A stretch of 64,000 nt of DNA from Pelosinus fermentans DSM 17108. GTDB lineage: Bacteria; Bacillota; Negativicutes; DSM-13327. Location of the stretch: positions 252,001-316,000 of the forward strand of contig NZ_AKVN02000001.1 in NCBI RefSeq assembly GCF_000271485.2, given 5' to 3'. This document shows positions 57,700 through 64,000 of the stretch, piece by piece. Position numbers and translations under genes: made by a program. Each line of letters starts with the position of its first letter. Within the stretch, counting starts at the first letter, position 1. The notes below the pieces were generated by a model that was not told where the DNA came from, made no database searches, and saw nothing but the letters and a program-made list of their open reading frames with translations.

Positions 57700-58458
57700 T
57701 TATGATGATTTGCATTGGTTGCGAAACTCTAAGGGAGTATATTTCATAAACTTTTTAAACATTACATTATAGTAGTTTTGATTATTGAATCCCACAGAAA
57801 GAGCAATATCCAAGACCGATACATTTTCCTTCAATAACAGTTCCTTGCTTTTCTCAATCCGGATCTCATTTAGGTACTGAGAAAAATTTTTCCCCGTCTC
57901 TTTTTTAAATAAGCTGCAAAGATAATATTTGCTGATATTCAGGTGTGCTGCAATATCTGACAGTGTGATTGTTTCATGGTAGCGTGCATTCAGGTAATCA
58001 ATAGATTTTTTGACATAGGCACTATAGGGCATGTCATTAAATTTCTTGATTTTCTGCTTTAGATACGCACTATCTGCCGCTATGGTGCCCAGCAGTGTAA
58101 TTAAGTATGGGATGCAATAGGCTGGCTTGTATACGATGTCGGAGAGATTGACCGTTTCCAACGTGGTGTAAGGACCTAGGATGTGAAAGCCCCAATTGAT
58201 GTTTTTGCTGCAGACCCAGCAAGCGGTGAAAGAAATCGATTCCAAGCAGGGAATCGTAATAATGCAATTCTCGGTTTTTGTGACAAGTTCCTGGCGTACT
58301 TGCTCAAAAATGTCATGGTGTTCAAAAAAATCTTCCATCTCCCGGTTATAGCCAGCGGAATAAATGAGATTTCCGTTGAAATCAAAGGTTCGAATGGGAA
58401 GATGAGTACACAAAAAGAATTTTGTATCGATTTGACGAATATGTTCTTGAACCGACAT
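57700..58458 (-). CDS. AraC-family transcriptional regulator of the siderophore operon
   Basis: The 252-residue protein has an N-terminal ~150-residue ligand domain (PocR-like look: KFFLCTHLPIRTFDFNGNLI, CWVCSKNINWGFHILGPYT) and a C-terminal double HTH (~160-250; TLSDIAAHLNISKYYLCSLF, SVLDIALSVGFNNQNYYNVM). The start at 58458 has GGAGG 7 bp upstream; the frame continues through this site to a TTG at 58473. It is divergent from the Fe-siderophore uptake operon, behind a shared Fur box. It probably activates that operon when ferric siderophore is present, as YbtA-type proteins do. Confidence 0.88.
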   Translation of the reverse strand: MSVQEHIRQIDTKFFLCTHLPIRTFDFNGNLIYSAGYNREMEDFFEHHDIFEQVRQELVTKTENCIITIPCLESISFTACWVCSKNINWGFHILGPYTTLETVNLSDIVYKPAYCIPYLITLLGTIAADSAYLKQKIKKFNDMPYSAYVKKSIDYLNARYHETITLSDIAAHLNISKYYLCSLFKKETGKNFSQYLNEIRIEKSKELLLKENVSVLDIALSVGFNNQNYYNVMFKKFMKYTPLEFRNQCKSS

Positions 58459-58527
58459 GCAGCATACCTCCAAAACATCAGATCGGATTCTAATTTTAAC
58501 GTTAGAATCATGCAGATCGTTATAATG

Positions 58528-58542
58528 TGATAACCGTTATCA
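58528..58542. promoter_or_regulatory. Fur box between araC-type regulator and siderophore operon
   Basis: TGATAAC-C-GTTATCA is a perfect 7-1-7 inverted repeat differing from the Fur consensus TGATAAT-n-ATTATCA at one position per half. It lies 70 bp upstream of the regulator's start and 245 bp upstream of the binding-protein gene. The rest of the 328-bp gap is A/T-rich and holds a weaker ATGAAA/TTTCAT pair near 58730-58760. Confidence 0.82.
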
Positions 58543-58786
58543 ATTATTGATTTTATTTATTGTATGCTTCTTTGCCTTGCTTGTCAATGAGATTTGGTGA
58601 GTGTGCTTGGATTCTACAAGATATTTATTTTCTGAAAATCACAATATTATTATAAAAATCGTAATATCCTTCTAAGAAATTCATAGGAGAAATGCTATCT
58701 TTAATTGAGAAATAAAATCAGTGTAAGTTCATGAAAGGAGCAGATGTACGTTTCTTTCATACTGAGATAAAGTAAGGAGCAATAGC

Positions 58787-59761
58787 ATGACAAGAAAAAT
58801 ATGGATGTTAGGATTGGCGGTTGTAATCGCTGGCAGTCTCATTACTGGTATTTATGTCAATAAGACGGTTCTATATCAAGCGAAATCGAGTGCGTCAGTT
58901 TCAGTAAAGGGACAGGCAGGAGAAAAACGTTATTCGTACCTTGGAAAAGAATATGTTCTGCCTGGCAAGATTGAAAAAATTGTAGTTACTGGTGCGCTGG
59001 AAGCGTTAGAGGATCTGTTAATCCTGGGGGTGAAGCCCGTTGGTGTTATGACGATTGGGGGGACGTTTCCTGCCTTGTTTGCAGACATTACGAAAGATGC
59101 GAAACCCATCGGAGAACGGATGCAGCCTAGCTTTGAAGCGATGTTGAAAATAAGGCCGGATGTCATTTTGAGCAGCGACAAATTTCCTGCATCTACGGCA
59201 GAGCAATTGAAAAAAATTGCTCCGACCATTCCCATATCCCATTTTCCCATTGACGGGAAAGCCAATCTCCTCTTTCTTGGCGAGTTGACTGGTAAACAAG
59301 AGAAGGCAGAAGAAGTGCTGCGAAAATATGAGCAGGATGCGGCAGCTGCCAAAGCTAGTCTGCCGGAAGGCGTGAGGGACAAAAAAGTGGTAGCGGTACG
59401 AATTCGTGCGGGTAATATCGGTGTTTATCCAGCCAATGTATTTTTTAATGAAATACTCTATGGGGAATTAGGTTTGTCTGTCCCAGAGGAAATTAAAGCT
59501 GTCAAAGCACAGGAGGTCATTTCTTTAGAGAAGTTCAGTGAAATGGATCCGGATTATATCTTTTTACAATATGCCGTCCTTGAAAGTCCTGCTCAGCCTA
59601 ATGTATTGAAAGACTTGCAGCAGAATCCGATTTGGCGGAGTATGAAAGCGGTAAAAAATAATAATGTATTTATCAATGTAGTTGACCCTTTGGTGCAAGG
59701 GGTAGCGATCGGTGGAAAAATTCAGTTCCTAAATGCCGCTATAGAAAAATTATCACAATAA
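58787..59761 (+). CDS. Ferric-siderophore ABC transporter substrate-binding protein
   Basis: A 324-residue class III (FeuA/FepB-type) binding protein: EKIVVTGALEALEDLLILGV, MQPSFEAMLKIRPDVILSSD and VVAVRIRAGNIGVYP blocks, and C-terminal IWRSMKAVKNNNVF. The N-terminal hydrophobic segment (IWMLGLAVVIAGSLITGIYV) has no lipobox Cys, so it is either a cleaved periplasmic protein or membrane-anchored by this helix. It delivers ferric siderophore to the two permeases encoded next. AAGGAG precedes the ATG. First gene of a five-gene operon. Confidence 0.9.
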   Translation: MTRKIWMLGLAVVIAGSLITGIYVNKTVLYQAKSSASVSVKGQAGEKRYSYLGKEYVLPGKIEKIVVTGALEALEDLLILGVKPVGVMTIGGTFPALFADITKDAKPIGERMQPSFEAMLKIRPDVILSSDKFPASTAEQLKKIAPTIPISHFPIDGKANLLFLGELTGKQEKAEEVLRKYEQDAAAAKASLPEGVRDKKVVAVRIRAGNIGVYPANVFFNEILYGELGLSVPEEIKAVKAQEVISLEKFSEMDPDYIFLQYAVLESPAQPNVLKDLQQNPIWRSMKAVKNNNVFINVVDPLVQGVAIGGKIQFLNAAIEKLSQ

Positions 59762-59784
59762 ACGGTACAAAGTGAGTGGAATCA

Positions 59785-60792
59785 ATGCATGTAAAACGTT
59801 ATTTTCCTTATATGATTTTGCTGGCAGCTCCAGCGTTGATCCTTCTGATGGCGGCTTTATCTATACTCTATGGTGTAAAAGAGATTGATATGATGACGAT
59901 ACGAAATGCCATATTTCAATTCGATCCCACCAATGTGGATCACCAGATTATTATGAGCTCCCGTCTGCCCAGAGCGATGGGAACTATGCTGATTGGCTGT
60001 GCTCTTGCGGTATCCGGGGCGCTGATGCAGGGAATTACCAGAAATTATCTGGCTTCTCCCGGAATTATGGGTATCAGTGATGGTTCAATTTTAGCTGTTA
60101 CCTTGAGTATGATTTTGCTGCCCGAAGCCTCTGATTTGCAGCGGATCATATTTTCCTTTGCCGGATCTGCTCTTGGGGCGGGGATTGTCTTTGGTTTGGG
60201 ATCCATACTGCCCAATGGATTATCGCCAGTCAGGCTGGCTATATTAGGAACGATTATTGGAACCTTTCTAAGCAGCTTTGCTTCTGCGTTAGCAATCTAT
60301 TTTCAAATCTCTCAGGATATTGGCTTTTGGTATCATGCCCGTCTGCATCAGTTGCAGCCGGAGCAAGTAAGATTAGCAATTCCCTTTGTAATAGTCGGAA
60401 TGCTTGCGGCTCTTCGAATTGCCAGGTCTGTCACCGTACTTTCCCTGGGAGAAGAAGTGGCGGTCAGTTTGGGACAGCGGACTACTGTCGTTAAAGTCTT
60501 GGCTGCAGCTGCTGTCATGCTTTTGACGGGGAGTGCTGTGGCCTTAGCTGGCAAAATTGCTTTCGTAGGTCTGATTATTCCCCATATCGTCCGCTTCCTT
60601 GTAGGTGCTGATTATAAATGGGTCATACCTTGTTCAGGGGTACTAGGGGCCATATTTTTGGCTTTATCTGATATAGTAAGCCGCTTTCTCAACTATCCCT
60701 TCGAGACTCCGGTTGGAGTCATTACCTCTCTGATTGGCGTGCCTTTTTTTCTTTATTTAGCGAGGAAAAAGGGGGGCAATAAGTATGCTTAG
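59785..60792 (+). CDS. Ferric-siderophore ABC permease 1 (FecCD family)
   Basis: The 335-residue permease has nine to ten membrane segments and the FecCD marks SRLPRAMGTMLIGCALAVSG, ALMQGITRNYLASPGIMG and KIAFVGLIIPHIVRFLVG. It is one half of the heterodimeric channel. ATG at 59785 is used; a GTG at 59776 in the same frame is possible, and both have only weak ribosome sites. It starts 23 bp after the binding-protein gene and overlaps permease 2 by 8 bp. Confidence 0.92.
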   Translation: MHVKRYFPYMILLAAPALILLMAALSILYGVKEIDMMTIRNAIFQFDPTNVDHQIIMSSRLPRAMGTMLIGCALAVSGALMQGITRNYLASPGIMGISDGSILAVTLSMILLPEASDLQRIIFSFAGSALGAGIVFGLGSILPNGLSPVRLAILGTIIGTFLSSFASALAIYFQISQDIGFWYHARLHQLQPEQVRLAIPFVIVGMLAALRIARSVTVLSLGEEVAVSLGQRTTVVKVLAAAAVMLLTGSAVALAGKIAFVGLIIPHIVRFLVGADYKWVIPCSGVLGAIFLALSDIVSRFLNYPFETPVGVITSLIGVPFFLYLARKKGGNKYA

Positions 60793-61804
60793 ATACAGTC
60801 AGGAACGTTTTGTGGGCATCATGCTTACTGCTCTAGGGCTAATTGTGGCTGCTATTTATATAAGCCTTAGTTATGGAGTCTTTGATCTTACTTTTGCTGA
60901 GGTCGTTAAGACACTATTCAGTCAGGGAAACGGAGAATATGATGTGCTGATTTATCAATTTCGACTGCCCAGGATCGTGATTGCCGGGTTGGTAGGGGCG
61001 GGTCTGGGGGTCGCCGGAGCTGTATTACAAGGTGTTTCCCGAAATGGGCTGGCTGATCCTGGCATCTTAGGCATTAATGCTGGAGCGGGTCTTGCCATTG
61101 TTGTATTTATGTTCTTTTATCAGGGAAAACTTGCTGGATCAGATTGGTTTTCGATACTGGCTATGCCCTTTTTTGGTTTAATTGGAGGATTAGCTGCTTC
61201 TATTTTGGTATATCTTCTTTCCTGGAAAAATGGGAGGCTGGATTCTCAACGCTTTTTGTTAACGGGAATTGCCCTTGGTTCTGGTTTTGCGGCACTTTCA
61301 TTGTATATTACATTAAAAATGGATCCTACGGATTTTCATACAGCGACAGTTTGGAGCGTCGGCAGTCTGTTTCATGCCAATTGGCAATATAGCATCTCCA
61401 TATTGCCTTGGTTCTTATTTTTACTGCCTATCATTTTCTGGAAAGCCCACATTCTTGATTTGTTCCAACTAGAGGAAAGCAGCGTCAAAAGCCTGGGTGT
61501 TTCTGTGGGGAGAGAGCAGGTTATTTTATTGCTTTGCAGCACTGGACTGGTTAGTGCCTGTGTTTCTGTGTCCGGGAGCATCGGGTTTGTAGGATTAATA
61601 GTTCCTCATTTAGCCAAATCCCTGACGGGTATTCGTCATCAGCAAATGATCCCCCTATGTGCAATGTTAGGCATGCTTCTTGTGATAGTGGCAGATTTCA
61701 TCGCCAAAAACATCTTTGCACCGGCCGAAGTTGCTACAGGGACAATCATATCCCTGATTGGAGTACCTTATTTTATTTATTTATTATTTAGAAGTAAAGC
61801 CTAA
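60785..61804 (+). CDS. Ferric-siderophore ABC permease 2 (FecCD family)
   Basis: The 339-residue partner permease has the same fold: FRLPRIVIAGLVGAGLGVAG, AVLQGVSRNGLADPGILG, SGSIGFVGLIVPHLAKSLTG. Its start lies inside permease 1 (8-bp overlap), showing translational coupling. Together with the ATPase it imports Fe-siderophore from periplasm to cytoplasm. Confidence 0.93.
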   Translation: MLRYSQERFVGIMLTALGLIVAAIYISLSYGVFDLTFAEVVKTLFSQGNGEYDVLIYQFRLPRIVIAGLVGAGLGVAGAVLQGVSRNGLADPGILGINAGAGLAIVVFMFFYQGKLAGSDWFSILAMPFFGLIGGLAASILVYLLSWKNGRLDSQRFLLTGIALGSGFAALSLYITLKMDPTDFHTATVWSVGSLFHANWQYSISILPWFLFLLPIIFWKAHILDLFQLEESSVKSLGVSVGREQVILLLCSTGLVSACVSVSGSIGFVGLIVPHLAKSLTGIRHQQMIPLCAMLGMLLVIVADFIAKNIFAPAEVATGTIISLIGVPYFIYLLFRSKA

Positions 61805-61814
61805 GAGGATGTGT

Positions 61815-62636
61815 ATGGATATGAGTATACTTAGAACAGAAAAACTGCAGGCGGGCTATGAGCAGCATACGGTTTTCCAGGATCTTGATTTTTCTGTGAA
61901 AGAAGGGGAAATCACCACGATTATTGGTCCTAATGGTTGTGGTAAATCAACATTATTGAAAACCATGGGACGGATTCTTAAACAAAAGGCAGGAACCGTC
62001 TTTTTATATAACCAGGATCTACAAAGCCTTGCTACCCGGGAAATCGCTAAAAAACTCACACTTCTTCCCCAAAATCCAGTGGGACCTAATGAGTTGACAG
62101 TAGAAGAATTGGTTACATACGGGCGGTTCCCCCATCTCAATCAAGGACAAAAAAGTTCAATAGCTGATCAAAAGGCCATTGAATGGGCTATGGATATTAC
62201 TAAAACGATTTCATTTCGGCATCGCGAGCTGGGCAGCTTGTCAGGAGGAGAGCGGCAAAAGGTATGGCTGGCGATGGCATTGGCACAAGAAACTGCAATT
62301 CTTCTATTGGATGAACCGACTACCTATTTGGATATGGTGCATCAGTTAGAAGTGCTGAAGATCGTGCAGCAGTTAAATCGTCAGAGACAGTGCACCATTG
62401 TGATGGTGCTGCATGATATTAACCACGCAGCCCGTTTTTCTCATGAGATTGTTGCTATGAAGGAGGGGCATATCGTTGCATTGGGCAGCCCTCAGGAAAT
62501 GATTACGCCAGAAGTATTAAAACAAGTTTTTTGTATCGATGCCAGGGTGATGCTTGATCCTCGGGATGGAGTACCTGTTTGTTTTAGTTATGATAATCTG
62601 CAGACAGAGAAAAAAGCAATAGGAGGAGAGGCATGA
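61815..62636 (+). CDS. Ferric-siderophore ABC transporter ATPase (FepC/FhuC type)
   Basis: The 273-residue ATPase has Walker A GPNGCGKST, Q-loop LLPQNPVGPNELTV, signature LSGGERQKVWLAMALAQ, Walker B ILLLDEPTTYLD and switch LHDINHAARFSH, all typical of the iron-siderophore subfamily. Three closely spaced ATGs exist (61809, 61815, 61821); 61815 has the best distance to AAGAGG. It ends inside the start of the esterase gene (4-bp overlap). Confidence 0.92.
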   Translation: MDMSILRTEKLQAGYEQHTVFQDLDFSVKEGEITTIIGPNGCGKSTLLKTMGRILKQKAGTVFLYNQDLQSLATREIAKKLTLLPQNPVGPNELTVEELVTYGRFPHLNQGQKSSIADQKAIEWAMDITKTISFRHRELGSLSGGERQKVWLAMALAQETAILLLDEPTTYLDMVHQLEVLKIVQQLNRQRQCTIVMVLHDINHAARFSHEIVAMKEGHIVALGSPQEMITPEVLKQVFCIDARVMLDPRDGVPVCFSYDNLQTEKKAIGGEA

Positions 62637-63394
62637 AGGGAACGCTGATTCTTACCGCTTTTATGAGCAGCGAAATCTGTATTTATCTGCCGCCATCCTA
62701 TGATATGCATGAGGAGCATTTTCCCGTTGTTTATCTGCATGATGGGGGTTACCTGTTTCGCGACTGTCTGAGTGAGTTAGAAGAAATGATGATTGAAAAA
62801 GAACTGCGGGAGTTTATCTTTGTAGGTATTAAACCGGATAATCGCAATGATGAGTATAGTCCTTGGTTTGCGAAAGCGATAACAGCAGGATTTTCTGACT
62901 TTGGCGGTCAGGGAGCCCAGTATCTTGCTTTTTTGGTAAAGGAGCTGAAACCGTACATAGATGAGAAGTATCGTACGATAAGGAATCCGGAAAATACAGC
63001 AATTGCAGGTGCATCTTTAGGGGGATTGATTTCGATGTACGCGGCGTACCTGTATCCCGGGGTTTTTGGCAGGATTGCCTCGATCTCAGGCTCTTTTTGG
63101 TATGCAGGATTTATTGCGTTTATGCGTTCAGCAGATATTGTACATCTCGGGCGCAGGATTTACATGGACGTTGGATCATTAGAGGGGACGAGAAAAGATA
63201 ACGAGCAAAGAAACATGGTCGCAAAGAATCAAGAAGCGTATGGGATTTTATTAGATAAAGGGTTTTCTCGGGAATACTGCCAATTTGTTACCCACGAAGG
63301 TGGGGACCATGGGCACTCCTTCTTTCTGAAGCGATTCCCAACAGCATTACAATGGCTATTTCCCATAAAGATGATCAGCTGCTCTAGAAGATAG
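62633..63394 (+). CDS. Ferri-siderophore esterase (Fes/IroE/BesA-like alpha/beta hydrolase)
   Basis: A 253-residue esterase-D-type hydrolase without signal peptide, hence cytoplasmic. Nucleophile Ser in GASLGG (~125), oxyanion region YLHDGGYLF (~35), and catalytic His in GDHGHSFF (~225). Such enzymes cut ester bonds of ferric enterobactin or bacillibactin to release iron after uptake. This predicts that the operon imports a tri- or dicatechol ester siderophore (xenosiderophore or own). No biosynthesis genes are in the window. Coupled to the ATPase gene (ATGA). Its last codons form a terminator arm. Confidence 0.85.
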   Translation: MKGTLILTAFMSSEICIYLPPSYDMHEEHFPVVYLHDGGYLFRDCLSELEEMMIEKELREFIFVGIKPDNRNDEYSPWFAKAITAGFSDFGGQGAQYLAFLVKELKPYIDEKYRTIRNPENTAIAGASLGGLISMYAAYLYPGVFGRIASISGSFWYAGFIAFMRSADIVHLGRRIYMDVGSLEGTRKDNEQRNMVAKNQEAYGILLDKGFSREYCQFVTHEGGDHGHSFFLKRFPTALQWLFPIKMISCSRR

Positions 63395-63411
63395 AGCAGC
63401 TGATCATTTTA
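63371..63411 (+). terminator. Terminator overlapping the end of the esterase gene
   Basis: 15-bp perfect arms ATGATCAGCTGCTCT / AGAGCAGCTGATCAT, loop AGAAGAT, then TTTTATTG. The first arm lies wholly inside the coding sequence and the stop codon is in the loop. Confidence 0.88.
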
Positions 63412-63420
63412 TTGTTTCCA

Positions 63421-63631
63421 CCCGTGGCACACAAAGGAGAACACAAAAAATATAAATAAAATCCTTTGTGTACTTTGCGAAAGAGAGCCGGGAAAGAATG
63501 ATTGAACCGCAGAGACGCAAAGCGCGCAAAGAGGGATTCTTTAATCCTATTAATTATTTCTCTGTGTTCTCTGCGCCTCTGCGGTTCTAATGTGTTTTAT
63601 ATATTTTAAAGGACGCATAAGGATTTTCTTA
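63421..63631 (+). repeat. Interspersed mosaic repeat, copy 13 (composite)
   Basis: A truncated first unit (GTGGCACACAAAGGAG to CCTTTGTGTACTTTGCG) is followed by a CACAGAG-type unit (left arm GAACCGCAGAGACGCAAAG, right arm CTCTGTGTTCTCTGCG then CCTCTGCGGTTC) and the tail TTTTAAAGGACGCATAAGG then ATTTTCTTA. The tail codes for the end of the neighbouring LysR-type protein. Confidence 0.85.
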
Positions 63632-64000
63632 AGAAAGTGAAAAGCTTTTCTTCAGCTACGCCAAAGGTGCTTCTTTCAGAGCTGCGCAAAAATCCAACTT
63701 CTAGATCCAGATTCAAATCTTGTACTATTTTTACTGCGGTACCAGCAGGAGCTGGTGTGACGGTGGCTGCGGGAACCAGGGCAATGCCATGATTTGCTTG
63801 GACATAATACTTAAGTGCAGCTAAACTGTTGATTTCAAGTGTTGAGTAAGAAGTGCCTATTTTTTGTAATAGAATCGATAGTTTTTTTCGAAAAACACAT
63901 TCTCGGGAGGTAACTAGAAATCGCTCGCCTTTTAAATCCTGTATCGTGATATCTTGTTTTACTGCAAGGGGATTCATGGAAGGAACCAGCAATACAAGAG
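63606..64000 (-). CDS. LysR-type regulator, C-terminal part of substrate-binding domain (gene runs off the window)
   Basis: At least 128 residues of a LysR substrate-binding domain: PSMNPLAVKQDITIQDLKGE, then FRKKLSILLQKIG and the family hinge LAALKYYVQANHGIALVPAA. The frame is open to the window edge, so the HTH domain and start lie beyond position 64000. The last nine or so residues and the stop (ending RKSLCVL) are encoded by the tail of repeat copy 13, which suggests that the original C-terminus was replaced when the repeat arose. Target genes are not visible. Confidence 0.82.
   Translation of the reverse strand, partial: LVLLVPSMNPLAVKQDITIQDLKGERFLVTSRECVFRKKLSILLQKIGTSYSTLEINSLAALKYYVQANHGIALVPAATVTPAPAGTAVKIVQDLNLDLEVGFLRSSERSTFGVAEEKLFTFLRKSLCVL

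Overview
The window looks like chromosomal DNA of a low-GC Firmicute that has an outer membrane, i.e. a member of the Negativicutes. The closest impression is the Sporomusaceae (Pelosinus/Sporomusa-like); this is inferred from gene content, not from a database match. Shine-Dalgarno sites are strong and Firmicute-like (AGGAGG/GGGAGG, with several TTG and GTG starts), and regulators such as a LevR-type activator and a GlnK/GlnL-like pair are Gram-positive in type. Yet there is also a TolC/adaptor/RND tripartite pump, small outer-membrane beta-barrel proteins and a putative BamE-like protein. The metabolism is that of a strict anaerobe: trimeric [FeFe] hydrogenase, Ni-carbon monoxide dehydrogenase with its CO sensor, Na+-pumping decarboxylase subunits and several ferredoxin-type proteins. 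No rRNA, tRNA, phage, insertion sequence or CRISPR array was seen.

Layout. 1-9.8 kb: stress and housekeeping genes (YmgE-like membrane protein, cytoplasmic alpha-amylase, Hsp20, lactate-dehydrogenase-like enzyme, NRDE protein) and a cadC-cadA metal-efflux operon with promoter and operator visible. 10-14 kb: hydCBA, an NAD/ferredoxin-linked [FeFe] hydrogenase. 14.1-23 kb: an orphan promoter-terminator pair that looks like a small RNA gene, then a sigma-54-dependent PTS operon (IIB, IIC, IIA, 2-hydroxyacid dehydrogenase, class II aldolase) followed by its LevR-type activator and an LsrG-family isomerase. 23-26 kb: MarR regulator plus a short P1B ATPase. 25.8-32.2 kb: cooA, a perfect CooA box, cooS-cooC, then an NMT1/SsuA-type ABC transporter. 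32.4-36.1 kb: a two-component system beside an acidic amino acid symporter. 36-41 kb: two exported proteins, an Old Yellow Enzyme, and decarboxylase beta/delta/biotin subunits with two very small membrane proteins but no alpha subunit. 41-46 kb: FlK-like thioesterase, split LysO, ECF sigma cluster, DUF362 ferredoxin protein. 46-53.5 kb: beta-barrel protein and RND pump. 53.7-57.4 kb: AcuI-like reductase with divergent MarR, and a ferredoxin protein with divergent Crp/Fnr regulator. 57.7-63.4 kb: AraC regulator, Fur box and a complete ferric-siderophore uptake and hydrolysis operon; a truncated LysR gene closes the window.

The most unusual structural signal is a family of about thirteen mosaic repeats of roughly 75-210 bp. 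Each is built around an imperfect palindrome (GAACCACAAAG ... CTTTGTGGTTC) made of about 9-bp units. Most carry a separate A/T-rich tail, and all lie in the same orientation and mostly just downstream of genes. Three of four decayed gene fragments (chemoreceptor, adhesin-like, glutathione peroxidase) lie within about 30 bp of a copy; a lactate-dehydrogenase remnant lies further away. This fits deletion between direct repeats.

The strongest candidates for new biology are the LevR/sigma-54 PTS-dehydrogenase-aldolase-LsrG locus (substrate unknown), the orphan small RNA upstream of it, the repeat family, the CooA that lacks the redox-switch cysteine, and the decarboxylase gene cluster without its carboxyltransferase.
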